From Bacillota bacterium (lineage in GTDB: Bacteria > Bacillota > Limnochordia > JAAZLZ01), in contig JAAYLV010000094.1 in assembly GCA_012521755.1 (NCBI GenBank), forward strand, positions 1 through 33,847: 33,847 bases of DNA, written 5' to 3'. The notes beneath the pieces were generated by a model. That model searched no databases. It worked only from the letters and a program-made list of their open reading frames with translations, and was not told the origin of the DNA. The translations under genes and the position numbers were made by a program. Shown here one piece after another: positions 18,384 to 26,320 of this stretch. The first letter of the stretch is position 1; every line of letters begins with the position of its first letter.

Positions 18384-19784
18384 ATGAACAAGATCAAGTT
18401 CGGCACCGACGGCTGGCGGGCAGTCATGTGTGATGAGTTCACCTTTGCCAATGTTCGTCTGGTCACCCAGGCCATAGCGGACCATGTGGGGGGGCGGGGG
18501 ACGATCCTGGTGGGACACGATACCCGCTTCCTTGCCGAAGACTTCGCCGCCCAGGCGGCAGAGGTCCTCATTGGCAACGGCATTCCCGTCGAGATCGTCA
18601 AGGGGGATGTCCCCACTCCCGTCCTGGCCCACGCCGTCCTGCAGCGGGGCTGTCAGGGCGGGGTCATGTTCACTGCAAGCCACAATCCGCCCAAATACAA
18701 CGGGATCAAGTTCATCCCCCATTACGGGGGGCCGGCCGACGACTCCATCACCCGGTCCATCGAGGCCAACTTGGCCCGCCTGACCCATGAGGACGTTAAG
18801 CGTAAGCCGTTAGCCAAGGGGGAGGACTTGCTCACTTGGGTCGAACTGGGGGACGAGTATGTGGATTCGGTCCGGACCATCGTCGATTTTGACGGCATCG
18901 CCCGGGCGGGCCTGAGGGTGGTCGTTGATCCCATGTACGGGACAGGCCGGAAGCTCTTGCCCCGGCTCCTTGAAGAGGCGGGTTGTGTGGTGGATCTGAT
19001 CCACGCCGACCGGGATCCCCTCTTTGGAGGGCTCAGCCCGGAACCTACCGAGGCCCAGCTTCAGGACCTGATCCGGCTGGTCAGGGAGAATAACGCCCAT
19101 TTGGGGCTGGCCAACGACGGCGATGCGGACCGCTTCGGCGTCATCGACACAACAGGCGATTTCCTCAGTCCCAATCAGGTGCTGGTCCTTCTCCTGGCCC
19201 ATCTGGTGGAAAACAAGGGGTGGCGGGGCGATGTGGTCCGGACGGTGGCCACCACCCACATGCTAGACCGGCAAGCCGCCCATTACGGTCTCACCCTTCA
19301 CGAGACCCCTGTGGGCTTTAAGCATATCTGCCAGCTGATGTTGAAAGGCGAGGTCTTGATCGGCGGCGAGGAGAGCGGGGGCCTCAGCATTGGACCCCAT
19401 ATTCCCGAGAAGGACGGCTTGCTTGCTTGTCTGCTCCTCGCCGAGCTGCGGGCGGTGGAGGGCAAGTCCCTAACCGCCATTCTGGGGGATATCATGGAGG
19501 AAGTGGGTGGTTCCTACAGCGCCCGGCTGGACATGCATCTGCCGGGGAACAAGAAGGAAGAGCTCATGGCGGCAGCCCGGGATGTGGAGGGCAGCTGGCA
19601 AGGGCGCAGGATCCTTCGCCGCATTGACGTGGATGGCATCAAATGGATTTTCGCCGATGATTCCTGGTGTTTGATCCGGCCTTCGGGTACGGAACCGTTG
19701 GTGCGCATTTACCTGGAAGGGGCCGACCAGGAGGCCCTGGAGGGGTTGAAAAAGGATGCACTAGCCTTTGTTGATGCCCTATGA
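18384..19784 (+). CDS. phosphoglucomutase/phosphomannomutase family protein
   Basis: The 466-residue alpha-D-phosphohexomutase has the phosphoserine loop TASHNPPKYNG (S99), the metal-binding loop DGDADR (D245, D247, D249), the sugar-binding GGEESGG and the C-terminal phosphate-binding RPSGTEPLVRIY. It interconverts hexose 1- and 6-phosphates. Sequence alone does not separate glucose, mannose and glucosamine preference, although the FGTDGWRA opening and the length are common in the Bacillota phosphoglucomutase/phosphomannomutase group. A GGGAGGGG-like site precedes ATG 18384. Its stop overlaps the first possible start of the HtrA-like protease gene. Confidence 0.92.
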   Translation: MNKIKFGTDGWRAVMCDEFTFANVRLVTQAIADHVGGRGTILVGHDTRFLAEDFAAQAAEVLIGNGIPVEIVKGDVPTPVLAHAVLQRGCQGGVMFTASHNPPKYNGIKFIPHYGGPADDSITRSIEANLARLTHEDVKRKPLAKGEDLLTWVELGDEYVDSVRTIVDFDGIARAGLRVVVDPMYGTGRKLLPRLLEEAGCVVDLIHADRDPLFGGLSPEPTEAQLQDLIRLVRENNAHLGLANDGDADRFGVIDTTGDFLSPNQVLVLLLAHLVENKGWRGDVVRTVATTHMLDRQAAHYGLTLHETPVGFKHICQLMLKGEVLIGGEESGGLSIGPHIPEKDGLLACLLLAELRAVEGKSLTAILGDIMEEVGGSYSARLDMHLPGNKKEELMAAARDVEGSWQGRRILRRIDVDGIKWIFADDSWCLIRPSGTEPLVRIYLEGADQEALEGLKKDALAFVDAL

Positions 19785-19801
19785 AAGGTGGCGAAACTTG
19801 C

Positions 19802-20863
19802 GTGGCGAACGGACGTTGGGTGCTGCTCGCGATAGTCTGCCTGGCTGCGGGGGTCCTGGCGGGTAATCTGTCGGCATCATTGCGGACCGAACAGCCCTTC
19901 GAGGCGGCGGTGGCCCCGCCCACCTGGGAGGAAACGGTGGTTGACATCGTCCAAAGGGTGGGGCCGGCGGTGGTGAAGCTGGTTACCACCCGGGAGGTGT
20001 TCCTGGACCAGTTTTTCTTCCAGGTGCGCCAGGAGGAAGAAGGGGTGGGGTCAGGGGTCATCTTCCATCCCGACGGCTACATTGTGACGAACAATCATGT
20101 GGTGGCCGATGCCCGGGAGATCACCGTCTTTCTCCCCGATGGCAGGGAAATGGCCGGGGAATTAGTTGGGCGGGATCCCTACACTGATTTGGCCGTGGTC
20201 AAAGTCGAGGGCAACGACTTGCCCGTTGCGGAGCTGGGAAGCTCGGGCGAGCTCAAAGTGGGTCAGAACGTGGTGGCCATTGGCAATCCTTTCCGCTTTG
20301 ACAACTCGGTGACTACCGGCGTTGTCAGCGCGCTTGGGCGGGACATCAGCGTTCATCCCGAGCGGGACTTTGATCTGACAGGGATGATCCAAACGGATGC
20401 GGCCATTAATCCGGGCAATTCCGGCGGGCCCCTCCTCGATCGGGAAGGAAAGGTGGTGGGGATCAATACCGCCGTGTTTCGTCCCGCCCAAGGGATTGGC
20501 TTCGCCATCCCTATCGATTTGGCGAAAGGGATCATCGACCAACTTCTCGAACATGGCAAGGTAATCAGACTGGGGGTTGTAGGGGGGACCTTGACTCCCC
20601 AGATCGCCGCGGCCCTAGAGGAGCAGCAGGGCATTTCCCTGGGGACGACCCGGGGGGCCTATGTGCTGCGGGTGATGCCAGAGACCCCTGCGGACAAGGG
20701 GGGCATCCAGCCCGGAGATGTGATCGTGGAGGTGAACGGACAGAAGATCGACTCCATTGAGGAGATGGCGGACTTGGCGCAACGGGCCGGATTTGGCGCT
20801 TCACTGCGGTTGGTGCTGATCCGGGATGCCGAGCCGATAGGAATAGAAGTAGTCTTGGAGTGA
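19802..20863 (+). CDS. HtrA/DegP-like membrane-anchored serine protease with one PDZ domain
   Basis: The protein has an N-terminal hydrophobic helix (about residues 6-22) that acts as signal or anchor, a trypsin-like protease domain and a single C-terminal PDZ domain (about 255-350). The catalytic triad is complete: H99 in TNNHVV, D129 in DPYTDLAVV and S207 in NPGNSGGP. It should sit on the outer face of the membrane and degrade damaged or misfolded proteins. The frame opens at ATG 19781, which overlaps the upstream stop codon but has no clear ribosome site. GTG 19802 has AAAGGTGG upstream and is used here (353 residues). It is followed within 8 bases by rlmH, the same order as htrA-rlmH in many Bacillota. 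Confidence 0.92.
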   Translation: MANGRWVLLAIVCLAAGVLAGNLSASLRTEQPFEAAVAPPTWEETVVDIVQRVGPAVVKLVTTREVFLDQFFFQVRQEEEGVGSGVIFHPDGYIVTNNHVVADAREITVFLPDGREMAGELVGRDPYTDLAVVKVEGNDLPVAELGSSGELKVGQNVVAIGNPFRFDNSVTTGVVSALGRDISVHPERDFDLTGMIQTDAAINPGNSGGPLLDREGKVVGINTAVFRPAQGIGFAIPIDLAKGIIDQLLEHGKVIRLGVVGGTLTPQIAAALEEQQGISLGTTRGAYVLRVMPETPADKGGIQPGDVIVEVNGQKIDSIEEMADLAQRAGFGASLRLVLIRDAEPIGIEVVLE

Positions 20864-20870
20864 GGCGTCT

Positions 20871-21350
20871 TTGCAGGTAGATATCATCGCCGTAGGCAAG
20901 ATTCGCGAAGCCTATATTGCGACCGGCATCCACCAGTACATGAAGCGGCTTCGGGCCTACGGGCGCTTTGCCATCAGGGAGATCAAGGAGGAAAGCTACC
21001 GCGACCCTCTGACTACGGGACAGATGGAGCAGGTGCTGCAGGCGGAGGGAGAGCGGCTGTTGGCCGCGGTTCCTCCTGATTCCTTTGTTGTCGCCTTGAC
21101 CCCTGAGGGACGGCTGTATTCTTCGCCGGAACTAGCCAAGCTGATGGGTGATTTAATAATCCGGGGACAAAGCAGGTTTGCTTTCCTCATCGGCGGCTCC
21201 TTAGGTCTTAGTCCTGAGGTCCTGAACCGGGCGGATCTTCGCCTTTCCTTTTCTCCCCTTACTTTTCCCCATCAGCTGTTTCGCCTCATGCTCGTTGAGC
21301 AGCTTTATCGGGCGGCTACCATTTTGCGGGGGGAGCCCTATCATCGTTAA
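20871..21350 (+). CDS. rlmH: 23S rRNA (pseudouridine-1915-N3)-methyltransferase
   Basis: The 159-residue SPOUT-class methyltransferase is exactly the usual RlmH length. It begins VDIIAVGKIREAYI and carries the SAM-binding knot motif FLIGGSLGLSPEVLNRADLRLSFSPLTFPHQLFRLMLVEQLYRA with the typical YHR C-terminus. It methylates the pseudouridine at position 1915 of 23S rRNA in assembled ribosomes. The start is TTG 20871, with the purine-rich GGAGTGAGG at the end of the protease gene as ribosome binding site. Confidence 0.96.
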   Translation: MQVDIIAVGKIREAYIATGIHQYMKRLRAYGRFAIREIKEESYRDPLTTGQMEQVLQAEGERLLAAVPPDSFVVALTPEGRLYSSPELAKLMGDLIIRGQSRFAFLIGGSLGLSPEVLNRADLRLSFSPLTFPHQLFRLMLVEQLYRAATILRGEPYHR

Positions 21351-21384
21351 AGGATCGCTGTAAATAAAGAAGGAGTTGAAGCGA

Positions 21385-21504
21385 TTGACGAGAATAATCC
21401 TTGCAATGGGCATCGACAGATCCGCCCCGCGCGGGGCAGTCCCCTGGAGTGGAGCAATCACTTGTCGAAAGGAGGCTAGCAATGCGGTGGAGCAAGATTT
21501 CTGA
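21385..21504 (+). CDS. possible 39-residue leader ORF overlapping the rex start
   Basis: TTG 21385 lies 9 bases after AGGAG (21371-21375) and opens 39 codons ending in TGA at 21502-21504, in a different frame from rex and overlapping its first 23 bases. The peptide starts MTRIILAMGIDRSAPRGAV. A GC-only 14-base palindrome (21424-21437) lies inside it. It could be a leader peptide that couples translation to rex, or a chance frame; no family is recognised. Confidence 0.3.
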   Translation: MTRIILAMGIDRSAPRGAVPWSGAITCRKEASNAVEQDF

Positions 21505-22123
21505 CGCGGTGATCAGGCGTTTGCCCCTCTACCTGCGGGTCTTGGAAGAGGTGGGCCGGGATCCTGACGTCAAGCTGATTTCCTCCCAAGAGTTGGGAGA
21601 CCAGGCGGGAGTCAGTCCAGCATTGGTGCGCAAGGACTTAGGCTGGTTTGGGGAGTTTGGCAAGCAGGGCGTTGGTTATGAGATTGCTTATCTAGCCAGT
21701 GAACTTCGCCGGATCCTCAACTTGGACAAGGAGATTCCGGTAGCCTTGGTAGGTGTGGGGAGCCTCGGCTCTGCATTGGTGCGCTACGCCGGCCAGCGCT
21801 ATGAAGAAGAAGCGTCCTTCAATCTGCATATAGTCGCCTTGTTCGACTCATCCCCGAACAAGATCGGGGGCAATGTGGATGGAATCCCCATTTGGCCTAT
21901 GGAGGCCCTTAAGGAACAAGTGGCGGAGAAGGGAATTAAAATTGCGATTGTGACCGTTCCCTCCAGTTCAGCCCAGATGGTGGCGGATCAACTGGTTGCT
22001 GCTGGAGTGAAGGCGATTCTGAACTTTGCTCCTGTTCAGCTGACCGTTCCCGAAGGAGTCCATGTGGCCAACGCCGATGTGAGTCTAGAGCTTCAGCGAC
22101 TAGCTTATTACTTATCAACCTAG
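21482..22123 (+). CDS. rex: redox-sensing transcriptional repressor Rex
   Basis: The 213-residue protein has an N-terminal winged helix (KISDAVIRRLPLYLRVLEEV through SQELGDQAGVSPALVRKDL) and a Rossmann domain with GVGSLG at residues 91-96. The FNLHIVALFDSSPNKIGG stretch and a C-terminal domain-swapping helix follow. Rex represses fermentation and respiration genes at low NADH/NAD+ and releases DNA when NADH binds. ATG 21482 is preceded by AGGAGG at good distance; the frame is open further upstream but without a site. I did not find a convincing Rex operator (TTGTGAAnnnnTTCACAA type) near it or elsewhere in the window by eye. Confidence 0.96.
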   Translation: MRWSKISDAVIRRLPLYLRVLEEVGRDPDVKLISSQELGDQAGVSPALVRKDLGWFGEFGKQGVGYEIAYLASELRRILNLDKEIPVALVGVGSLGSALVRYAGQRYEEEASFNLHIVALFDSSPNKIGGNVDGIPIWPMEALKEQVAEKGIKIAIVTVPSSSAQMVADQLVAAGVKAILNFAPVQLTVPEGVHVANADVSLELQRLAYYLST

Positions 22124-22140
22124 TTTGATTTCCTCTGCAG

Positions 22141-22845
22141 GTGATGCACTTGATCGAAGGAGAAGGTTCGATCCAAAGTATGTTCACCCGGGTTGCCTCC
22201 AGATATGATCTGTTGAACAACCTGATGAGCCTCGGCGCCCACAAGCGGTGGCGCCAGGCCGCGGTGAACATGCTCCGGCCAAGGCCGGGGGATTTAGTCG
22301 TTGATGTGGCTACGGGGACGGGGGACATGGCCCTTCTGCTTGCTGGCCGCGTAGGACCTGAAGGCGGAGTGGTGGGGGTTGACTTTTGTCCGGAAATGTT
22401 GGCCATAGCTCGCCGAAAGGCCTCTTCCCATCCCCAAGGACACATCTGCTCCTTCATCGAAGGGAATGCCCTGGGGCTGGATCTGCCCGATGACTATGCT
22501 GACTGTGTAACGATCGCCTTCGGTCTGCGCAACTTGACAGACATCGCTAGAGGGCTGGGGGAGATGGTGCGGATTCTAAAACCGGGGGGGAAGCTGTTGT
22601 CCCTGGAGCTGTCCGTACCCCAGCCTTCCTGGCTCCAGTCCTATCTGATGCGGGGGATCCCCTGGCTTGGCCGCCGGTTTTCGTCCCATCCACCGGCCTA
22701 TGAGTATTTGGCTTCCTCCATTTTCAACCATCCGCCTCCGGAGGAAATCGCCCGGCTGGGGAAGGAAGCGGGGCTGGCTGCCGTGGATTGCCATCAACTC
22801 TATGGCGGTCTGGCCGTGATTCACCTGGGAAGGAAAGGGAGTTAG
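22141..22845 (+). CDS. menG: demethylmenaquinone methyltransferase (UbiE/MenG family)
   Basis: The protein of up to 234 residues is a class I SAM-dependent methyltransferase of the UbiE/COQ5 type. The N-terminal MFTRVASRYDLLNNLMSLGAHKRWR segment, SAM motif VVDVATGTGDMALLL, VTIAFGLRNLTD and the GGKLLSLELSVP region are characteristic. It would add the C2 methyl group in the last step of menaquinone synthesis. The start is uncertain: GTG 22141, ATG 22144 and TTG 22150 are all in frame, and AGGTG at 22139-22143 is best spaced for TTG 22150. It is followed within 3 bases by the polyprenyl diphosphate synthase gene, which supports a quinone role. Confidence 0.88.
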   Translation: MMHLIEGEGSIQSMFTRVASRYDLLNNLMSLGAHKRWRQAAVNMLRPRPGDLVVDVATGTGDMALLLAGRVGPEGGVVGVDFCPEMLAIARRKASSHPQGHICSFIEGNALGLDLPDDYADCVTIAFGLRNLTDIARGLGEMVRILKPGGKLLSLELSVPQPSWLQSYLMRGIPWLGRRFSSHPPAYEYLASSIFNHPPPEEIARLGKEAGLAAVDCHQLYGGLAVIHLGRKGS

Positions 22846-22847
22846 CC

Positions 22848-23789
22848 ATGGATTTGGAGGAGGTCATCGCCCCTTACGCTCCTGCAATGGAGAAGGTGGA
22901 GGAAGTAATTCGCCGAGTGGAGGAGAGGGCCCAGAGCCCCGTGAAGGAGATCTTGGCCTACCTTAATCATCGGTCCGGCAAGCGGCTCCGGCCTTTGCTT
23001 GTCATCATCTCTTCCTCCCTTTTTGGCTCTATTCCCCCCCAGGCAATCTTGGTTGCGGGAGCCGCCGAGCTCATCCATACCGCCGCTTTGCTCCATGATG
23101 ATGTGGTGGATGAGGCCAACACCCGCCGCAGCGGCCCCACAGTCAATCACCTGTGGGGTGATAAGGCGGCGGTCTTGGTGGGCGATTATCTCCTTGCCGA
23201 GGCCCTTCATCTGTTGCTGGACACCGATCTGGAGATGATCGGCATCATGGCCGCCGTGGTGGCAGACATGTGTACGGGGGAGCTGGATCAGCTGTGCAGC
23301 CGGTTCGATCCCAACCAGGCTCTAGCCGCCTACCTCAAACGGGTTGAGCTAAAAACGGCCCGCTTTTTTTCCGCCTGCTGTCGGGCCGGAGCTTTGCTTG
23401 GGGGCGCTTCTTCTTCCGAGGCGGAAGCTATGGCCTGCTACGGGCTGAATATTGGGATGGCATTTCAGTTAGTTGATGACCTTCTCGACTTGCAAGGAGA
23501 GGGCCGCCTCCTTGGCAAAGCAACGGGGCAGGACCTTGCGGCCGGCGTGTTGACCCTGCCCGTCCTTTACCTCCTCAACGATCCCCACTGGGGCCCACTT
23601 GTCCAAGAACACCTGCGGGAGCCCAACCTCCTTGCCGATTGGGCAAGGGAAAGCGGGGCCATCGATCGCTCCTGGGACACTGCCCGCGACTACGCTCTCT
23701 CTGCCCTAGGCTGCCTTGACTGCCTCTCTGGCAAGGACCATAGGCACCTTCATGCAATCAGCCGGTTCGTCCTTTGCCGGCAGGTGTAG
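22848..23789 (+). CDS. hepT: trans-polyprenyl diphosphate synthase (HepT-like)
   Basis: The 313-residue prenyltransferase has both aspartate-rich Mg-binding motifs, D84-D85-x2-D88 in LLHDDVVDEA and D210-D211-x2-D214 in QLVDDLLD, and the SGKRLRPLL substrate segment. It condenses isopentenyl diphosphate units to make the menaquinone side chain. ATG 22848 is preceded by AAGGAAAGGGAG. Downstream of menG this corresponds to hepT of the Bacillus hepS-menG-hepT operon, but no hepS-like gene is present, so the enzyme may act alone as a homodimer. The gene symbol reflects context; the chain length of the product is not known. Confidence 0.85.
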   Translation: MDLEEVIAPYAPAMEKVEEVIRRVEERAQSPVKEILAYLNHRSGKRLRPLLVIISSSLFGSIPPQAILVAGAAELIHTAALLHDDVVDEANTRRSGPTVNHLWGDKAAVLVGDYLLAEALHLLLDTDLEMIGIMAAVVADMCTGELDQLCSRFDPNQALAAYLKRVELKTARFFSACCRAGALLGGASSSEAEAMACYGLNIGMAFQLVDDLLDLQGEGRLLGKATGQDLAAGVLTLPVLYLLNDPHWGPLVQEHLREPNLLADWARESGAIDRSWDTARDYALSALGCLDCLSGKDHRHLHAISRFVLCRQV

Positions 23790-23883
23790 GAGGAATTCGA
23801 CGTTGCAGACGGACGGCCCGCCCATCTAGGCATGCCGCCAGCAACAACTGTTCTTGAACGTCGGACCCCGCGCAAACTGCTTC

Positions 23884-24489
23884 CTAGTCCCAAAGATTCA
23901 CGGCCCTCAGCCACTCCGCAGCAAAGAGGGCATTGCCCGGACCGGCTAGATGAACGCCATCGACGGTCAGGGCAGGACTGCGGCGGTGCTTGAGGTAGTT
24001 GAGACAGGCGGCATGGATGGGTACGAGGACCGCTCCATATTCCCGCGCCAAACGCCCCACGCAGTCGACGTAGGGTCTAAGCATCCGGTTTCCTATGCTC
24101 GCTGGATCTTCTCCCAGGAGAGAGGGCTCCATTAGAATCAACTTCACCTGGGCGACCCGATCGAGGAGCCTTCGATAGATCTCTTCATACATTCCCGCCG
24201 AAATTATGGGTTCCCTACCATCAAGCTGATTCCATACGTCATTGATGCCGATGGAGATCGACAGCCAATCGGGCCGTGTTGCGATGGCATCCCTGTCCCA
24301 GCGCGACTCAAGGTGGACGATGGCATCACCGCTTACCCCTCGGTTTATCCATTCGAAATCCAAGTGGGGGTGTCTTGCCGCGCAAAGATCGCGGATCAAG
24401 CGGACGTATCCTGTTCCCAAGCCTTCCTCATCAAAGAACCTGCCCGATTCGGTGATGGAATCACCGATGAAGACGACTCTAGTTTTCAT
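23884..24489 (-). CDS. SGNH/GDSL-type esterase or hydrolase
   Basis: The 201-residue protein shows the four SGNH blocks: block I FIGDSITE with the nucleophile serine near residue 10, block II glycine in NRGVSGD, block III GINDVW with the asparagine, and block V DGVHLAGPGN with catalytic Asp and His. No signal peptide is seen, so it is probably cytosolic. SGNH enzymes deacetylate or de-esterify sugars, lipids or other acyl compounds; the substrate is unknown here. It starts at ATG 24489, with TAGGTGATG upstream on the minus strand. It is convergent with hepT and divergent from the TRAP operon. Confidence 0.88.
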   Translation of the reverse strand: MKTRVVFIGDSITESGRFFDEEGLGTGYVRLIRDLCAARHPHLDFEWINRGVSGDAIVHLESRWDRDAIATRPDWLSISIGINDVWNQLDGREPIISAGMYEEIYRRLLDRVAQVKLILMEPSLLGEDPASIGNRMLRPYVDCVGRLAREYGAVLVPIHAACLNYLKHRRSPALTVDGVHLAGPGNALFAAEWLRAVNLWD

Positions 24490-24785
24490 TGCTGCATCAC
24501 CTAGACGAGAAGTTCTTCGACCCGGGGCTATTTCCTCTGTGGAGGTTCCAATGATGCCCAGGTGAGGAAATGGGGGAGGAATTAGCGGCTGAAAGTCAAA
24601 TGTATAATGTAGGGGATTTTAATAAAAGAGACAGACATATTGATATGGTTTTCACAAGGTGGCAGCAGCGCCGTCATGGGACAGCGGTGCGGGCCACTGG
24701 CATTGAAGCTCCGGAGGAGGTGGTGCCTGCTAAGACTGAGGACCTGCAGGGTCTACTATATCACTGGGGAGGGAATCCAATAATA
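24490..24785 (+). promoter_or_regulatory. leader and probable promoter region of the dctPQM operon
   Basis: These 296 bases separate the divergent SGNH hydrolase and dctP. No gene is supported, although the dctP frame stays open to 24570. The part from 24590 to 24660 is clearly richer in A and T than its surroundings and holds a perfect TATAAT at 24603-24608. The -35 position (24580-24585, AATTAG) matches poorly. The remaining 175-base leader before ATG 24786 contains no riboswitch that I recognise. Confidence 0.4.
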
Positions 24786-25760
24786 ATGAAGAGACTTAGC
24801 CTTGTGTTGACTTTGGTTGTCTGTATTCTTGCGTTGACCATTGCACCGGTCTTGGGTGCACCTAAGATTATTCGCCTGAATCATACTCTAGCCCCTGATT
24901 CCCATTATCATAAGGGCCTCGAGTATTTTGCCGAACTAATCGCTGAGAAAACCAACGGTGAGATAGAGGTTCAGATCTTCCACAGCTCCCAGCTAGGCAG
25001 TGAGCGGGATGCCATCGAAGGCGTCATCCTTGGCACCTTGGAAGCGACCTTGGTTTCCACTGCTCCCTTGGCCAACTTCTCCAAGCAGTTCCTGGTGTTT
25101 GACCTGCCCTTCATCGTGAAAGACAGGGACACCGCCTACGCCGCCCTCGACGGCGAACTAGGGGAAATGATGGCCAAGTCCCTAGAGGATAAGGGCATCA
25201 AGACTCTGGCTTTCTGGGAGAACGGCTTCCGGATGCTGACCAACAGCCGGCGGCCCATCAACCAACCGGAGGACGTGGCGGGCCTTAAGATCCGACTCAT
25301 GGAAAACCCTGTGCATATGGCCACCTTCCGAGTCCTTGGAGCTGCTCCCGTGCCCATGCCCTTCGGTGAGCTCTTCACCGCCCTTCAGCAAAGGACGGTA
25401 GACGGCCAGGAGAACCCGCTGGTCATCATCCAGACCTCCAAATTCTACGAGGTCCAGAAGCATCTCGCGATGACGGGGCACTTCTATTCACCAGCGGCGC
25501 TTCTGATCGGTCAGAGGTTCTTTGACAGCTTGACCCCAGAGCAGCAGCGGGCAATCGAGGAGGCGGCCGTCGAAGCCCGCGACTGGGAGCGCCAGTATTG
25601 TATCGACCTAGAAGCCAGCCTTGTGGCAGAGCTTAAGGCAGCCGGCATGGAGGTAACCTATCCCGATCTGGATGCCTTCGAAAAAGCAGTGCAGCCGGTC
25701 TATGAGGAGTTCGAAGCGGAGATTGGCGCCGACGTCATCAGGGCGCTGCGGGGCTACTAG
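24786..25760 (+). CDS. dctP: TRAP transporter substrate-binding protein, DctP family
   Basis: The 324-residue protein has a signal peptide (MKRLSLVLTLVVCILALTIA, probable cleavage after VLGA) and the DctP fold. IIRLNHTLAPDSHYHKGLEYFAELIAEKTNGEIEVQIFHSSQLGSERD is the N-terminal lobe, and GLKIRLMENPVHMATFRVLGAAPVPMPFGELFTALQQRTVDGQENPL contains the conserved carboxylate-binding arginine (R in KIRLMEN). It binds an organic acid, most often a C4-dicarboxylate or sugar acid, outside the membrane for delivery to DctQM. ATG 24786 is chosen because the signal peptide begins there, although the frame opens at 24570. A GGGAGGG site is somewhat distant (about 13 bases). Confidence 0.93.
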   Translation: MKRLSLVLTLVVCILALTIAPVLGAPKIIRLNHTLAPDSHYHKGLEYFAELIAEKTNGEIEVQIFHSSQLGSERDAIEGVILGTLEATLVSTAPLANFSKQFLVFDLPFIVKDRDTAYAALDGELGEMMAKSLEDKGIKTLAFWENGFRMLTNSRRPINQPEDVAGLKIRLMENPVHMATFRVLGAAPVPMPFGELFTALQQRTVDGQENPLVIIQTSKFYEVQKHLAMTGHFYSPAALLIGQRFFDSLTPEQQRAIEEAAVEARDWERQYCIDLEASLVAELKAAGMEVTYPDLDAFEKAVQPVYEEFEAEIGADVIRALRGY

Positions 25761-25773
25761 TTGTCGCAGTTTG

Positions 25774-25802
25774 TGGGGTCTCGCCGGCAAGGCGAGACCC
25801 CA
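25774..25802 (+). other. 12-bp intercistronic stem-loop between dctP and dctQ
   Basis: TGGGGTCTCGCC (25774-25785) pairs perfectly with its complement at 25791-25802 around the 5-base loop GGCAA. No T run follows, and the ribosome binding site of dctQ comes 8-10 bases later. It probably stabilises the dctP 3' end or causes partial termination, giving more binding protein than permease. Confidence 0.7.
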
Positions 25803-25822
25803 TTGAATCGAGGAGGTGTCCC

Positions 25823-26317
25823 ATGCGGTTATTGGATCGCTTCGAAAACTATGTCATCATCATCCTTCTAAGCGCGATGAGCATCCTCGTTTTCGTAACC
25901 ACGATGGCGCGCTACGTGTTCTTCTATCCAATCCCCTGGGGGGAGGAGGCCGCCAGGTACATGATGGTGTGGCTGGCCTATATAGGCGCCTCGGCCGGAT
26001 TGAAGAGGGGCTCTCACCTCGGCGTTGAGGTCTTTGTCCAGTCATTGCCAAAGAAGTGGCACTGGGTCCTCGACGTCGTCAGATATCTGATCATCATCGT
26101 CTTCAACGTGCTGGTGGTCATTTTTGCTCTTCAGATACTTCGAAACCAAAAAGCAACGGGACAGATTTCACCCGCTCTTGAGATCCCCATCTATTATGCT
26201 TACGCCGCCGTTCCCTTTGGAATCGGGCTGATGACCATCAGGGCGGTGCAGAAACTAATTGCAGTCGTAGCCACTAGGAATCAAGACATAGTGGCGGCCA
26301 AGGGTCAGGAGGGGTAG
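25823..26317 (+). CDS. dctQ: TRAP transporter small permease, DctQ family
   Basis: The 164-residue protein has four predicted membrane helices (about residues 10-31, 44-62, 83-107 and 121-145). It carries the family features: R-Y-V-F between helices 1 and 2, IPWGEEAARYMMVWLAYIGA and the GSHLGVEVF loop. DctQ is the small membrane partner of DctM in sodium-coupled TRAP uptake. GAGGAGGTG precedes ATG 25823. dctM follows after 3 bases. Confidence 0.93.
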   Translation: MRLLDRFENYVIIILLSAMSILVFVTTMARYVFFYPIPWGEEAARYMMVWLAYIGASAGLKRGSHLGVEVFVQSLPKKWHWVLDVVRYLIIIVFNVLVVIFALQILRNQKATGQISPALEIPIYYAYAAVPFGIGLMTIRAVQKLIAVVATRNQDIVAAKGQEG

Positions 26318-26320
26318 AGG

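Noticed and set aside
21482-22123. Search for a Rex operator near rex or the other redox genes
   Set aside because: No TTGTGA-type half sites with the expected spacing were found by eye upstream of rex, nfnA, the acyl-CoA dehydrogenase or the TRAP genes.
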